From Desulfitibacter sp. BRH_c19 (GTDB taxonomy: Bacteria; Bacillota; DSM-16504; Desulfitibacterales; Desulfitibacteraceae), in contig LOER01000023.1 in the NCBI GenBank assembly GCA_001515945.1, forward strand, positions 62,001 through 126,000: a stretch of DNA of 64,000 bases, in the 5' to 3' direction. Both the position numbers and the translations under genes were made by a program. Of the stretch, positions 46,963-54,351 are shown piece after piece. The notes under the pieces were generated by a model. That model was not told the origin of the DNA. It made no database searches and saw only the letters and a list, made by a program, of their open reading frames with translations. Every line of letters begins with the position of its first letter. Position 1 is the stretch's first letter.

Positions 46963-47002
46963 AATATAATCTATGGGATGGTTCATTGACCATCCCATAG
47001 AT
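46963..47002 (-). terminator. Attenuator after the sugar-binding lipoprotein gene
   Basis: Perfect 14-bp stem (46969-46982 and 46989-47002, core CTATGGGATGGT) with a six-base loop. On the minus strand it is followed by TATATTTTA, a weak T-run, so readthrough into the rest of the operon is likely. It begins 18 nt after the stop at 47020. Confidence 0.82.
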
Positions 47003-47019
47003 ATTTTAGATTTTTGATA

Positions 47020-48321
47020 TTATTCCTGAAATGGTATGTACCAACTTGCCAATCCATTTTGGAGATGTTCCGCAGCTTCTTGTGGAGTCATATCTCCATT
47101 AAACATGCTGGTAATACTCTCCATATTAAGCGTTCCGGCAGATGGTTCTTCTCTGTTGAAATTTTCTAATCCATAACATACAGCAAAGTTTTCACCATTT
47201 GCTCCTGAAGCTTCAATCCATTCCCTTGCTAATTCGTCTTCAATCTTATCAAGAGGTACATTTACAGTTGGATAAAGTCCTGCCATCAAGTTACCTGTAA
47301 GAATCTGTGCCTTTTCACTTAGTAACCAGTTAGCATAAATTAAAGCTTCCTCAACATGTTCTGAGTTCTTATTAATTCCTACCCCTGCTCCACCGTTGAA
47401 AGCTAGCCACTGCTTATCCCCTTTATTGACTGTTGGGGACATAAATACACCAAACTCCATATCTGGATTTTGATCTTGGAAATAGCCGATTTCCCAAGAT
47501 CCAGCTGGGTAAATAGCAGCTTGCTCAGATAAAAATAACTGTTGTGATTCTACATAACCAATTGCCTGGTAAGCATTGGGCATGTAATCCTTCCATCTGT
47601 CAAGGCTTTCTAGATAACCTACAAAATCAGAATCAGTAAATTTCTTTTCACCTTTTAAAATAGCATTACGCCAGTTTTCCCCATCAAGGAAATTGACATA
47701 GTTGGGATTAGCTATTACTTCATCCATCACCCAGCCATCTTTAGTACCAAGGGCAAGGGGAGTAACGCCTTCAGCTTTAAGTTTATCTAATACTGTAAAA
47801 AATTCATCCCAAGTTTCTGGCTCTGATAAATTATGTTCATCGAAGATACCCTTGTTGTAGATAAATCCATAGGATACATACATATATGGAGCAGAATTAA
47901 GTTTTCCATCTTCAGACTTATAAACCTGTCTTTGGGTTTCAGGAACACTTGCCAGGTTAGGTAAGTTCTCTTCATTCATTTCTACCAAATATCCGGATTC
48001 AAATAAACTTACACCCCTGTCAAAAGGTCTAACATACATTAAATCAGCAGCAGTATTAGTATTTAAGCTCATGCTTAATACTGAGTTGTACTCTGTGTTT
48101 TTAATAGGGTCATATTTTACCCTAATGTCTGGGTATTCTTTATTGAATTCTGCATTCAGTATTTTAAAAGCTTCAATTTCTTCAGTTCTCCAGCTAGTTA
48201 ATGTAATTTCTACTATACCATCTTCTGGTTCTCCCTCTTCATCAGGCTCAGATGTACTACATCCGGCTAATGAACCTATAGCTAAGCCAAGTACTAACAA
48301 TAAAACTAAAAACTTTTTCAT
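47020..48321 (-). CDS. Sugar-binding lipoprotein (family 1 solute-binding protein)
   Basis: 433 aa. Lipobox SLAGC near residue 20, then an acidic linker and an MalE-like fold: EITLTSWRTEEIEAFKILNAEFNKEYPDIRVKYDP near 45-75, YMYVSYGFIYNKGIFDEHNL near 145 and AAIYPAGSWEIGYFQ near 265. First gene of the amino-sugar operon. Ribosome-binding site is three overlapping GGAGGAGGAG. Two 22-bp direct repeats overlap its promoter, and an attenuator follows it, so it should be made in excess of the permeases. Confidence 0.94.
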   Translation of the reverse strand: MKKFLVLLLVLGLAIGSLAGCSTSEPDEEGEPEDGIVEITLTSWRTEEIEAFKILNAEFNKEYPDIRVKYDPIKNTEYNSVLSMSLNTNTAADLMYVRPFDRGVSLFESGYLVEMNEENLPNLASVPETQRQVYKSEDGKLNSAPYMYVSYGFIYNKGIFDEHNLSEPETWDEFFTVLDKLKAEGVTPLALGTKDGWVMDEVIANPNYVNFLDGENWRNAILKGEKKFTDSDFVGYLESLDRWKDYMPNAYQAIGYVESQQLFLSEQAAIYPAGSWEIGYFQDQNPDMEFGVFMSPTVNKGDKQWLAFNGGAGVGINKNSEHVEEALIYANWLLSEKAQILTGNLMAGLYPTVNVPLDKIEDELAREWIEASGANGENFAVCYGLENFNREEPSAGTLNMESITSMFNGDMTPQEAAEHLQNGLASWYIPFQE

Positions 48322-48339
48322 CTTTTCTCCTCCTCCATA

Positions 48340-48383
48340 ATCTTAAAAAGTAACTATCAACATCTTAAAGAGTAACTATTAAC
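48340..48383 (-). promoter_or_regulatory. Tandem 22-bp direct repeats, candidate operator of the sugar operon
   Basis: ATCTTAAAAAGTAACTATCAAC (48340-48361) and ATCTTAAAGAGTAACTATTAAC (48362-48383) abut with two differences. On the minus strand the half-motif AGTTACT resembles the AGTTAACTT motif near the ROK gene. The repeats cover the -10 region and start point of the promoter below. Confidence 0.65.
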
Positions 48384-48404
48384 ACAGAAAACCTTATGTC
48401 TCAA
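48376..48404 (-). promoter_or_regulatory. Probable promoter of the amino-sugar operon
   Basis: On the minus strand TTGAGA (48399-48404), 17-base spacer, TAATAG (48376-48381). The -10 is imperfect, as is common for regulated promoters, and lies inside the upstream of the two 22-bp repeats. Confidence 0.5.
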
Positions 48405-48428
48405 TCCCCCTTTCATAAATGCCAAAAT

Positions 48429-49631
48429 TCAATCCAATAAATGCTTAAACACATAATCTAGTCCAATCGCAAAGGCCCCATAAATACCCGCCTTACTGTT
48501 AAGCACAGAGTATATTATTGCTGGTTTAGTGGGCATTATCTTTCCAGCCTGCTTATTAACTAGATCAAGCAAGTGATTTTCTAATACTCTAATTTCACCA
48601 CCAATGATAATTAGATCTAGGTCTAATACTGCCTGAAGATTGGCGGTTGCTACAGCCAAGTATCTGGCAATTGCTGTAACTGCCTTTTCAGCAAGTGCAT
48701 CTTGATTGTCTAATGCTTGTTTAATAATTTTCAACGTTATTTTATCCGGATCATCTACCCATTGATTTATAATAGAAACTTCCCCACCAGCCACTAACTT
48801 TTTCACTTGTTTCAATAGTGCCGGGACGGATGTTCTTGCCTCTAGTGGACCATACCCATCGAACTCTTCATCAAGCATGTCTACATCCGGTACCATGTAG
48901 CCAATTTCCCCTGCAGCAAGATTACTGCCTTCGAACAGCTTTCCCTTTAGAATGATTCCAGCACCCACTCCCATATCCACGCTAATGTAGGCTAGGTTAC
49001 GGCTTTTTTTCCCTACCCCATAATGGGCCTCTCCTAAAGCCGCCAAGTTAATGTCGTTTTTTAATAACACAGGCACCTGAAAGTGCTCACTTAATATTTG
49101 CTTAACTGGCAGATGATCCCAACCCCTGAACTGGGGACTTAAGCGTACTGTATTAGCTTCAGGATCAATTACCCCTGGAGTACCGACAGTAATAGCCTTT
49201 AATTTATTTTTAGTCTCAGGATAACTAGCAAAAATCTCCTGAATAGTATATATAATTTTTTCGATGATTTTTTCTCCGTCTTTATCCTCAGGCAAGCTAA
49301 ACTGCTCCATGGCAATTATATTGCCTAGTAGATCTCCTAAAGCAGTCCTGCAATTTTCACTACTTAAGTCAATGCCTATTACGTATCCGTATTCCTTATT
49401 AAATTCTAAAAGGATAGGTTTTCTCCCGCCTCCAGAGTCTCCTTCGCCAACTTCCCTCAGTAAGTCCATCTTCAATAGCTGATCTATATTTGAAGATACA
49501 CTAGGAGCACTTAAAATTAATTCCTTGGCCAACTCAGCCCTGGAAATAGTCCCTTTTCTTTTTATTGTTTCTATAATCAGCTTTAGATTTGTCTTGCGAA
49601 CTAAGTGCTGATTTCCGCCAATTCGCGCCAT
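48429..49631 (-). CDS. ROK-family transcriptional repressor (NagC/XylR type)
   Basis: 400 aa. N-terminal winged helix (about 10-70): LIIETIKRKGTISRAELAKELILSAPSVSSNIDQLLKMDLL. The ROK sugar-binding domain follows: VIGIDLSSENCRTALGDLLGN near 90, LKNDINLAALGEAHYGVGK near 200, YISVDMGVGAGIILKGKLFEGSNLAAGEIGYM near 230. The usual zinc-site CxCGxxGCxE stretch is replaced by DEEFDGYGPLEARTSVP, so it is a non-zinc or variant ROK. It probably senses the operon's sugar. ATG after AGGAGG; the longer frame is rejected. It lies directly upstream of, and in line with, the operon. Confidence 0.9.
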   Translation of the reverse strand: MARIGGNQHLVRKTNLKLIIETIKRKGTISRAELAKELILSAPSVSSNIDQLLKMDLLREVGEGDSGGGRKPILLEFNKEYGYVIGIDLSSENCRTALGDLLGNIIAMEQFSLPEDKDGEKIIEKIIYTIQEIFASYPETKNKLKAITVGTPGVIDPEANTVRLSPQFRGWDHLPVKQILSEHFQVPVLLKNDINLAALGEAHYGVGKKSRNLAYISVDMGVGAGIILKGKLFEGSNLAAGEIGYMVPDVDMLDEEFDGYGPLEARTSVPALLKQVKKLVAGGEVSIINQWVDDPDKITLKIIKQALDNQDALAEKAVTAIARYLAVATANLQAVLDLDLIIIGGEIRVLENHLLDLVNKQAGKIMPTKPAIIYSVLNSKAGIYGAFAIGLDYVFKHLLD

Positions 49632-49647
49632 TATTTGCTCCTCCTGA

Positions 49648-49725
49648 GTTAACTTAGTTAACTTTAACTTGTAAACGTTTTGAGAAAAACAAAGCATTAA
49701 ATGCTACTTTGTTAACTTAACTAAG
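49648..49725. promoter_or_regulatory. Two inverted copies of a CTTAGTTAA motif, candidate ROK autoregulatory operators
   Basis: GTTAACTTAGTTAAC (49648-49662) and GTTAACTTAACTAAG (49711-49725) are inverted relatives sharing CTTAGTTAA, about 50 bp apart and flanking the likely promoter of the ROK gene. TTAGTT/AACTAA half-sites are typical of XylR-type ROK repressors. Repression with looping would fit. Confidence 0.55.
49669..49683 (+). promoter_or_regulatory. Candidate cre site (CcpA) upstream of the ROK gene
   Basis: TTGTAAACGTTTTGA matches the catabolite-responsive consensus WTGNAANCGNWNNCA with one mismatch. It lies 38-52 bases upstream of the ROK start codon, between the two CTTAGTTAA motifs, so glucose repression of the regulator is plausible. 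Confidence 0.5.
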
Positions 49726-49803
49726 TAAGTATTTCTCCAAAAATTCTCAAATTCCTGCTAAGAAGTAGGAATTTTACAAACACTTTTTACCAAATAATAA
49801 CAT

Positions 49804-49832
49804 TTGCCTATTCAAACATATGTTCGTATAAT
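49804..49832 (+). promoter_or_regulatory. Promoter of dnaE2
   Basis: TTGCCT (49804-49809), 17-base spacer, perfect TATAAT (49827-49832). The LexA-type box fills the spacer. The start codon is 22 bases beyond the -10, preceded by TTAGGAGG. Confidence 0.85.
49813..49826 (+). promoter_or_regulatory. LexA (DinR) box at the dnaE2 promoter
   Basis: CAAACATATGTTCG fits CRAAC-N4-GTTYG (the reverse strand reads CGAACATATGTTTG). It sits exactly between the -35 and -10 hexamers, the classic repressor position. Confidence 0.85.
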
Positions 49833-49853
49833 GAGGTTAGGAGGTTAACTAAT

Positions 49854-52800
49854 ATGATAAGCTTTTCTCATTTACATTGTCATTCATATTTCTCTTTTCT
49901 AGATGGTTGTAATTCACCCGAAGAGCTGGTGGAAATGGCGGCTAATTTAAATATGTCATCCATAGCTCTTACGGACCATAATAATCTCTGTGGAGCAGTA
50001 AGGTTTCATCAGGCTGCTAAAAAAGCTAATATTAAACCTATCATAGGTAGTGAGATAACTCTGGAAAACAACTACCACCTAACCCTTTTGGCAACAAACA
50101 CCAAGGGTTACAATAATCTCTGCAAAATTCTAACTGAAAGCTATAAAAAAGGGGGGCGTTATCAGCCTACAACCTCCTTTTCGACTCTGGAAAAATATCA
50201 TGAAAATCTTATTGCCCTTTCCGGGTGTTACAGAGGAGAAATACCTGCCCTATTGCTAAATAGGCAATTTCATAAAGCACTAGAAGTAGCTAAAAGATAT
50301 TTAAATATTTTTAATCAGGATAACTTTTACTTGGAAATACAAAACCTACTTCACCCAGGTGATAAGTTGTTACAAAATCATATTCACCAATTAGCACAAC
50401 AGCTTAATCTTAAAATAGTAGCTACAAACAATACCCATTTCTTAAAAAAAGAAAACTTTGCTTTACATGACATCCTTACCTGTATCAGAACAAACACCAC
50501 CTTAAACCAAATACATAAAGAAAGAAGATTAAACGCCGAATGCTATTTTAAAAGCCAAATGGAAATGGAATATCTTTTTAAAAACAATCCCGTAGCCCTT
50601 AAAAACATCCATGAATTAGAGGAAAGATGTCAGGACGCCCTACCCACAGCTAATAGATTATTTCCTTCATTTCCCCTACCACCTGGCACAGACGCTGCAG
50701 ATTTTCTTAAAACAATTGTTTATCAAGGAGCAGCAGCAAGATACAAAAAATTAACTCAATCCATAAGAACCCGTTTAGAGGGTGAACTAGATGTGATAAT
50801 CAAGCTAGGGTTTCAGGACTATTTCTTGATGGTATGGGATCTTGCACGGTATGCTTCAAGGAAGAAAATAAGGTATGCAGCTAGGGGTTCAGTAGCTGTC
50901 TCTGTTGTCGCATTTTCCTTAAGAATATCTGAAGTGGATCCCATTTCTCGGGGACTACTTTTTGAAAGGTTTATGAGCTTAGAAAGGGCTGAAAAACCTG
51001 ATATTGATATAGATTTTGACTCCCGTAAGCGTGATATTTTAATAGATTATCTTGTCAAAAAATACGGTGAGGATAAGGTTGCAAGTGTCTGCACCTATAA
51101 TACTTTTAAGGCTCGTGGAGCAGTAAGAGATCTAGGAAAGGTTTTGGAAATACCTGAAGGGGAACTGGACAAAATAGCAAAGCTTCTTCCCCATGTCTAT
51201 GCTGATCAGATTCCTGATGTGTTAGTTAGTCTTCCAGAGTTAAGAAAAAGCAACATGGATTGGAGCAACTATAGCCAGCTCTTTGATTTCTGTAAACAGG
51301 CAGCTGGTCTTCCAAGATTCCTTGGAACTCACCTTGGAGGGGTAGTTGTAAGCTCGGTCCCATTAGAACAGGTAACACCGCTCCAGCCTTCTGCCAAAGG
51401 TTTGACTATAACCCAATTTGACAAGGATGATATTGAAGCATTCGGACTTGTGAAGCTTGATTTGCTATCCTTAAGAACACTCGCTGCTGTAGAAGACTGC
51501 AACGAAAGCATCAAGCTTGCTGAAAGTAGCTTTTCTTATGAAGCTATACCTTATGATGATAAAGATACCTTTAATATGCTACAGCAAGGAGAAACCATAG
51601 GTGTTTTTCAGTTAGAAAGTCCTGCCCAAAGAGGATTGCAAAATAGACTGAAATCATCTCATATGGAAGATATTGTGGCCAGCCTAGCACTTATACGTCC
51701 AGGTCCTATTAAAGGAAACATGGTAGAACCATTTATTGCTAGACGCCATGGTACAGAAGCTGTTACTTATCTTCATCCCAAATTAGAACCTATCTTGAAA
51801 AAAACCTATGGGGTTGTTCTTTTCCAAGAACAGGTTATTGAAATAGCCACTGAGGTGGCAGGCTTTTCTCCTGGTGAGGCAGATCAGGTGCGCAGGATAA
51901 TGACCAAGGCACGATCTTATAAGGCAATGGAGAAAATTGGAGAACACTTTGTTACTAAAGCTCAAAGTAATGGAATTTCCCAGGATCTAGCCCAAGTTAT
52001 CTTCTCATACATAGCTTCCTATGCAAGCTATGGTTTTTGTGAAGCCCATGCAGCCTCCTTTGCCACAACGGCATATAAAACGGCATATCTGATAAAGCAT
52101 TATCCAGCCCATTTTTTTGCAGCACTTTTAAGTAATCAGCCAATGGGGTTTTATAGTGCTCAAACCTTATGTGTAGAAGCAAGAAGGAGAGATGTTGAAA
52201 TACTTCCTCCCCATATTAATTTAAGTAAGGATAAATTTGTTGTAGAAGGCAGAGAAATAAGAGTTTCTTTGGGGCAAGTAAAGGGGATGCAGGATAAAAT
52301 CCTTCCGAAAATATTGGAAGTTCGTTCTCAAATGGATTTCACTTCTCTTGAGGATTTTTATAAACGAACGGGAGTTCCAAAGGATTTATGTGAAAATCTA
52401 ATTTTTTCAGGGGCTTTTGATTCCATAGGGCAAAACCGCCGCGACCTCCTTTGGAAGCTACATAAGATACTAAAAGGAAAGGAAATTCATTTCTCTTCTC
52501 CTGTACCTGATTTTCCTACGGATGAGCGGGAAATACTCCAGTTCGAAGTTCTAGGCATCCACGTAAATGAACATCCATTGGGGAAAATAAGGAAGATCTT
52601 GAAATTGAAGGGTTTCTATACTGCAGCTGAACTAAAGAAGTTCCCAGACAAAACAAAGGTGAAATGTTCGGGCATACCCATTAGGCCTCAAAGACCACCT
52701 GTAAAAAGTGGCAAAACAATGGTATTTTTCTCCTTAGAGGATGAAACAGGTCTCACCGATGTAACTGTCTTTGAAGATATTTATAAAAAGTTCGGACAGT

Positions 52801-52907
52801 TTATTTACACAGCTTCTCCGAAGCCGTTGATTGTATCAGGGTATATTTCAAAAAGGGGTGAGGGCTTTAGTCTGATAGCTCAGGAAATAGCCGTCTTAGC
52901 AATCTAA
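49854..52907 (+). CDS. dnaE2: Error-prone DNA polymerase III alpha subunit, DnaE2 type
   Basis: 1017 aa, shorter than replicative DnaE. N-terminal PHP domain: FSHLHCHSYFSFLDGCNSPEELV, then SIALTDHNNLCGAVRFHQAAK. Catalytic palm aspartates in PDIDIDFD near 385 and KLDLLSLRTL near 530. DnaE2 hallmarks: VVLFQEQVIEIATEVAGF near 655, SYGFCEAHAASFA near 725 and LLSNQPMGFYSAQTL near 755. An OB domain (about 940-1010) closes the protein; the C-terminal tau-binding region of replicative enzymes is absent. Such polymerases make SOS-induced mutations with ImuB. A LexA box lies in its promoter. Its likely partners are 10.6 kb upstream on the same strand. Confidence 0.93.
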   Translation: MISFSHLHCHSYFSFLDGCNSPEELVEMAANLNMSSIALTDHNNLCGAVRFHQAAKKANIKPIIGSEITLENNYHLTLLATNTKGYNNLCKILTESYKKGGRYQPTTSFSTLEKYHENLIALSGCYRGEIPALLLNRQFHKALEVAKRYLNIFNQDNFYLEIQNLLHPGDKLLQNHIHQLAQQLNLKIVATNNTHFLKKENFALHDILTCIRTNTTLNQIHKERRLNAECYFKSQMEMEYLFKNNPVALKNIHELEERCQDALPTANRLFPSFPLPPGTDAADFLKTIVYQGAAARYKKLTQSIRTRLEGELDVIIKLGFQDYFLMVWDLARYASRKKIRYAARGSVAVSVVAFSLRISEVDPISRGLLFERFMSLERAEKPDIDIDFDSRKRDILIDYLVKKYGEDKVASVCTYNTFKARGAVRDLGKVLEIPEGELDKIAKLLPHVYADQIPDVLVSLPELRKSNMDWSNYSQLFDFCKQAAGLPRFLGTHLGGVVVSSVPLEQVTPLQPSAKGLTITQFDKDDIEAFGLVKLDLLSLRTLAAVEDCNESIKLAESSFSYEAIPYDDKDTFNMLQQGETIGVFQLESPAQRGLQNRLKSSHMEDIVASLALIRPGPIKGNMVEPFIARRHGTEAVTYLHPKLEPILKKTYGVVLFQEQVIEIATEVAGFSPGEADQVRRIMTKARSYKAMEKIGEHFVTKAQSNGISQDLAQVIFSYIASYASYGFCEAHAASFATTAYKTAYLIKHYPAHFFAALLSNQPMGFYSAQTLCVEARRRDVEILPPHINLSKDKFVVEGREIRVSLGQVKGMQDKILPKILEVRSQMDFTSLEDFYKRTGVPKDLCENLIFSGAFDSIGQNRRDLLWKLHKILKGKEIHFSSPVPDFPTDEREILQFEVLGIHVNEHPLGKIRKILKLKGFYTAAELKKFPDKTKVKCSGIPIRPQRPPVKSGKTMVFFSLEDETGLTDVTVFEDIYKKFGQFIYTASPKPLIVSGYISKRGEGFSLIAQEIAVLAI

Positions 52908-53042
52908 TTAAATAATTCCATCATTTTTCAATTCTTTTACAGCATGCTTTACAGCTAACTTTACCACAAAATATAGTATAACCGCTGGGATAAGCAGATA
53001 TATTGGCATTAGTATGAACGAAAAGATATTATACGCCATCAT
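52908..53042 (-). CDS. 44-aa single-pass membrane peptide
   Basis: Starts at tandem ATG ATG (53042) with GAGGAGG upstream and ends one base after the dnaE2 stop (convergent). The product has one strongly hydrophobic segment (about residues 5-28, rich in Ile/Leu/Pro/Tyr) and a basic-amphipathic tail KLAVKHAVKELKND. No family recognised. It follows the btuD-like gene by about 40 nt and could be co-transcribed with it, or could be a toxin-like or accessory transporter peptide. Confidence 0.6.
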   Translation of the reverse strand: MMAYNIFSFILMPIYLLIPAVILYFVVKLAVKHAVKELKNDGII

Positions 53043-53081
53043 TTACTTTAACCTCCTCAACTGTTTAGTAGAATAATATGG

Positions 53082-54350
53082 TTATACATCATTCTCTAGG
53101 AACTCAAAAATCTCCTGTGGGTTATGGACAAGTACAACACCAGCTGTTTTCATTTCCTCCATCAGCTTTCCAGCATTTCCCTCAGTAAAATCTCTTTCTG
53201 AAAAATCATTTGCCATCATTAAAACAGGCTTGCCAGTCCGGCAGGCCTCTACAGTTAATTGTAAGTTTGCTAAATTACCGTTCCCAAAGGGTATAGAGGT
53301 TATAATTAAATAGTTTGCTTTTTCAATTAAAGTTTTGTTCTTTAAGATAGATCTTTCACTAATAGGTGCAAAGGGTGCTTCTTCCACAACTTCTACCCCC
53401 AGCATCTTCGCCCTGTTCCAATCAGTATCTCCAATATTTAAAACACCACAGCTTACTTTATAGCCAAGCTGAACAAGTCTATCTAAGATAAATACCCCTG
53501 TCCCACCACCACATACAAGATGAATATGAAGGCCTTTTCCATCCTTTAGGTCTGATTTAGTTCTTCCCAGAGAAATCACATTAAACCTACCTGTCAAAGG
53601 ATTATCAGTTATGGCAACTTCCATATTATATACTTTTCTTATATTAGCTGGAGTCAATACCTGATGAGGTTCTCCCTCTGCAAAGATCTCCCCATCTTTC
53701 ATCAAAAGAATAGATTCACTAAATTGGGCGGAGAGATTTAAATCATGAAGAACCGCTATGATAGTAAGGCCACTTGTCCAGTTTAGGCTTTGCAGAAGTT
53801 CTAAAAGCTCTACCTGGTGCTGAATATCAAGGTGGGCAGTAGGCTCATCTAGAAGAATAATCCTGGGTTCCTGGGCTAAAGCCCTTGCAACAACCACCCT
53901 TTGTCTTTCCCCACCACTTATTTCCGTAACAGATCTATCTTTGAGCTGCCATATATTAGTTATCTCCATAGCCCATTTGGCAAGAGCAAAGTCCCTAGGG
54001 CTTTCATTTTCAAATCTTCCCAAAAAGGGTGTTCTACCCATCAAAACCGTTTCATACACACTAAAGGAAAACTCAATTGCAGTATCTTGGGGAACAACAG
54101 CCATCTTTTGAGCAATTTGCCTAGGTTTCATTGAAAGGAGATTTTGAGAATCAAGTTCAACTTCTCCCTTTTGTGGCAAGACTGCTCTAGAAATATTTTT
54201 AAGCAGAGTTGATTTGCCTGAACCATTTGGGCCAATTATAGAAAGAAAGCTTCCAGGCCTAACCTCAAGGTTTATATCCTTGAGCACTATACTTTTCCCG
54301 TATCCAAACTGCAAATTTTTAACTTTTATTTCTGACCCAGGAATAATCAT
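53082..54350 (-). CDS. btuD: Corrinoid/siderophore-type ABC ATPase with an extra C-terminal domain
   Basis: 422 aa. Residues 1-255 are a FecE/BtuD ABC domain: Walker A GPNGSGKSTLLK, VVPQDTAIEFSFSVYETVLMGR, signature ISGGERQRVVVARA, Walker B IILLDEPTAHLD. Residues about 270-422 are an added Rossmann-like domain beginning HLVCGGGTGVFILDRLVQLGYKV, with ANYLIITSIPFGNGNLAN and PVLMMANDF, not needed for transport. It starts one base after btuC, in the btuFCD order. Neighbour cbiZ argues for corrinoid rather than iron. The tail may handle or sense the imported ligand. Confidence 0.87.
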   Translation of the reverse strand: MIIPGSEIKVKNLQFGYGKSIVLKDINLEVRPGSFLSIIGPNGSGKSTLLKNISRAVLPQKGEVELDSQNLLSMKPRQIAQKMAVVPQDTAIEFSFSVYETVLMGRTPFLGRFENESPRDFALAKWAMEITNIWQLKDRSVTEISGGERQRVVVARALAQEPRIILLDEPTAHLDIQHQVELLELLQSLNWTSGLTIIAVLHDLNLSAQFSESILLMKDGEIFAEGEPHQVLTPANIRKVYNMEVAITDNPLTGRFNVISLGRTKSDLKDGKGLHIHLVCGGGTGVFILDRLVQLGYKVSCGVLNIGDTDWNRAKMLGVEVVEEAPFAPISERSILKNKTLIEKANYLIITSIPFGNGNLANLQLTVEACRTGKPVLMMANDFSERDFTEGNAGKLMEEMKTAGVVLVHNPQEIFEFLENDV

Positions 54351-54351
54351 A

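Noticed and set aside
48340-48383. CRISPR-like repeats
   Set aside because: Only two adjacent 22-bp copies with no spacers and no cas genes; position on a promoter fits an operator.
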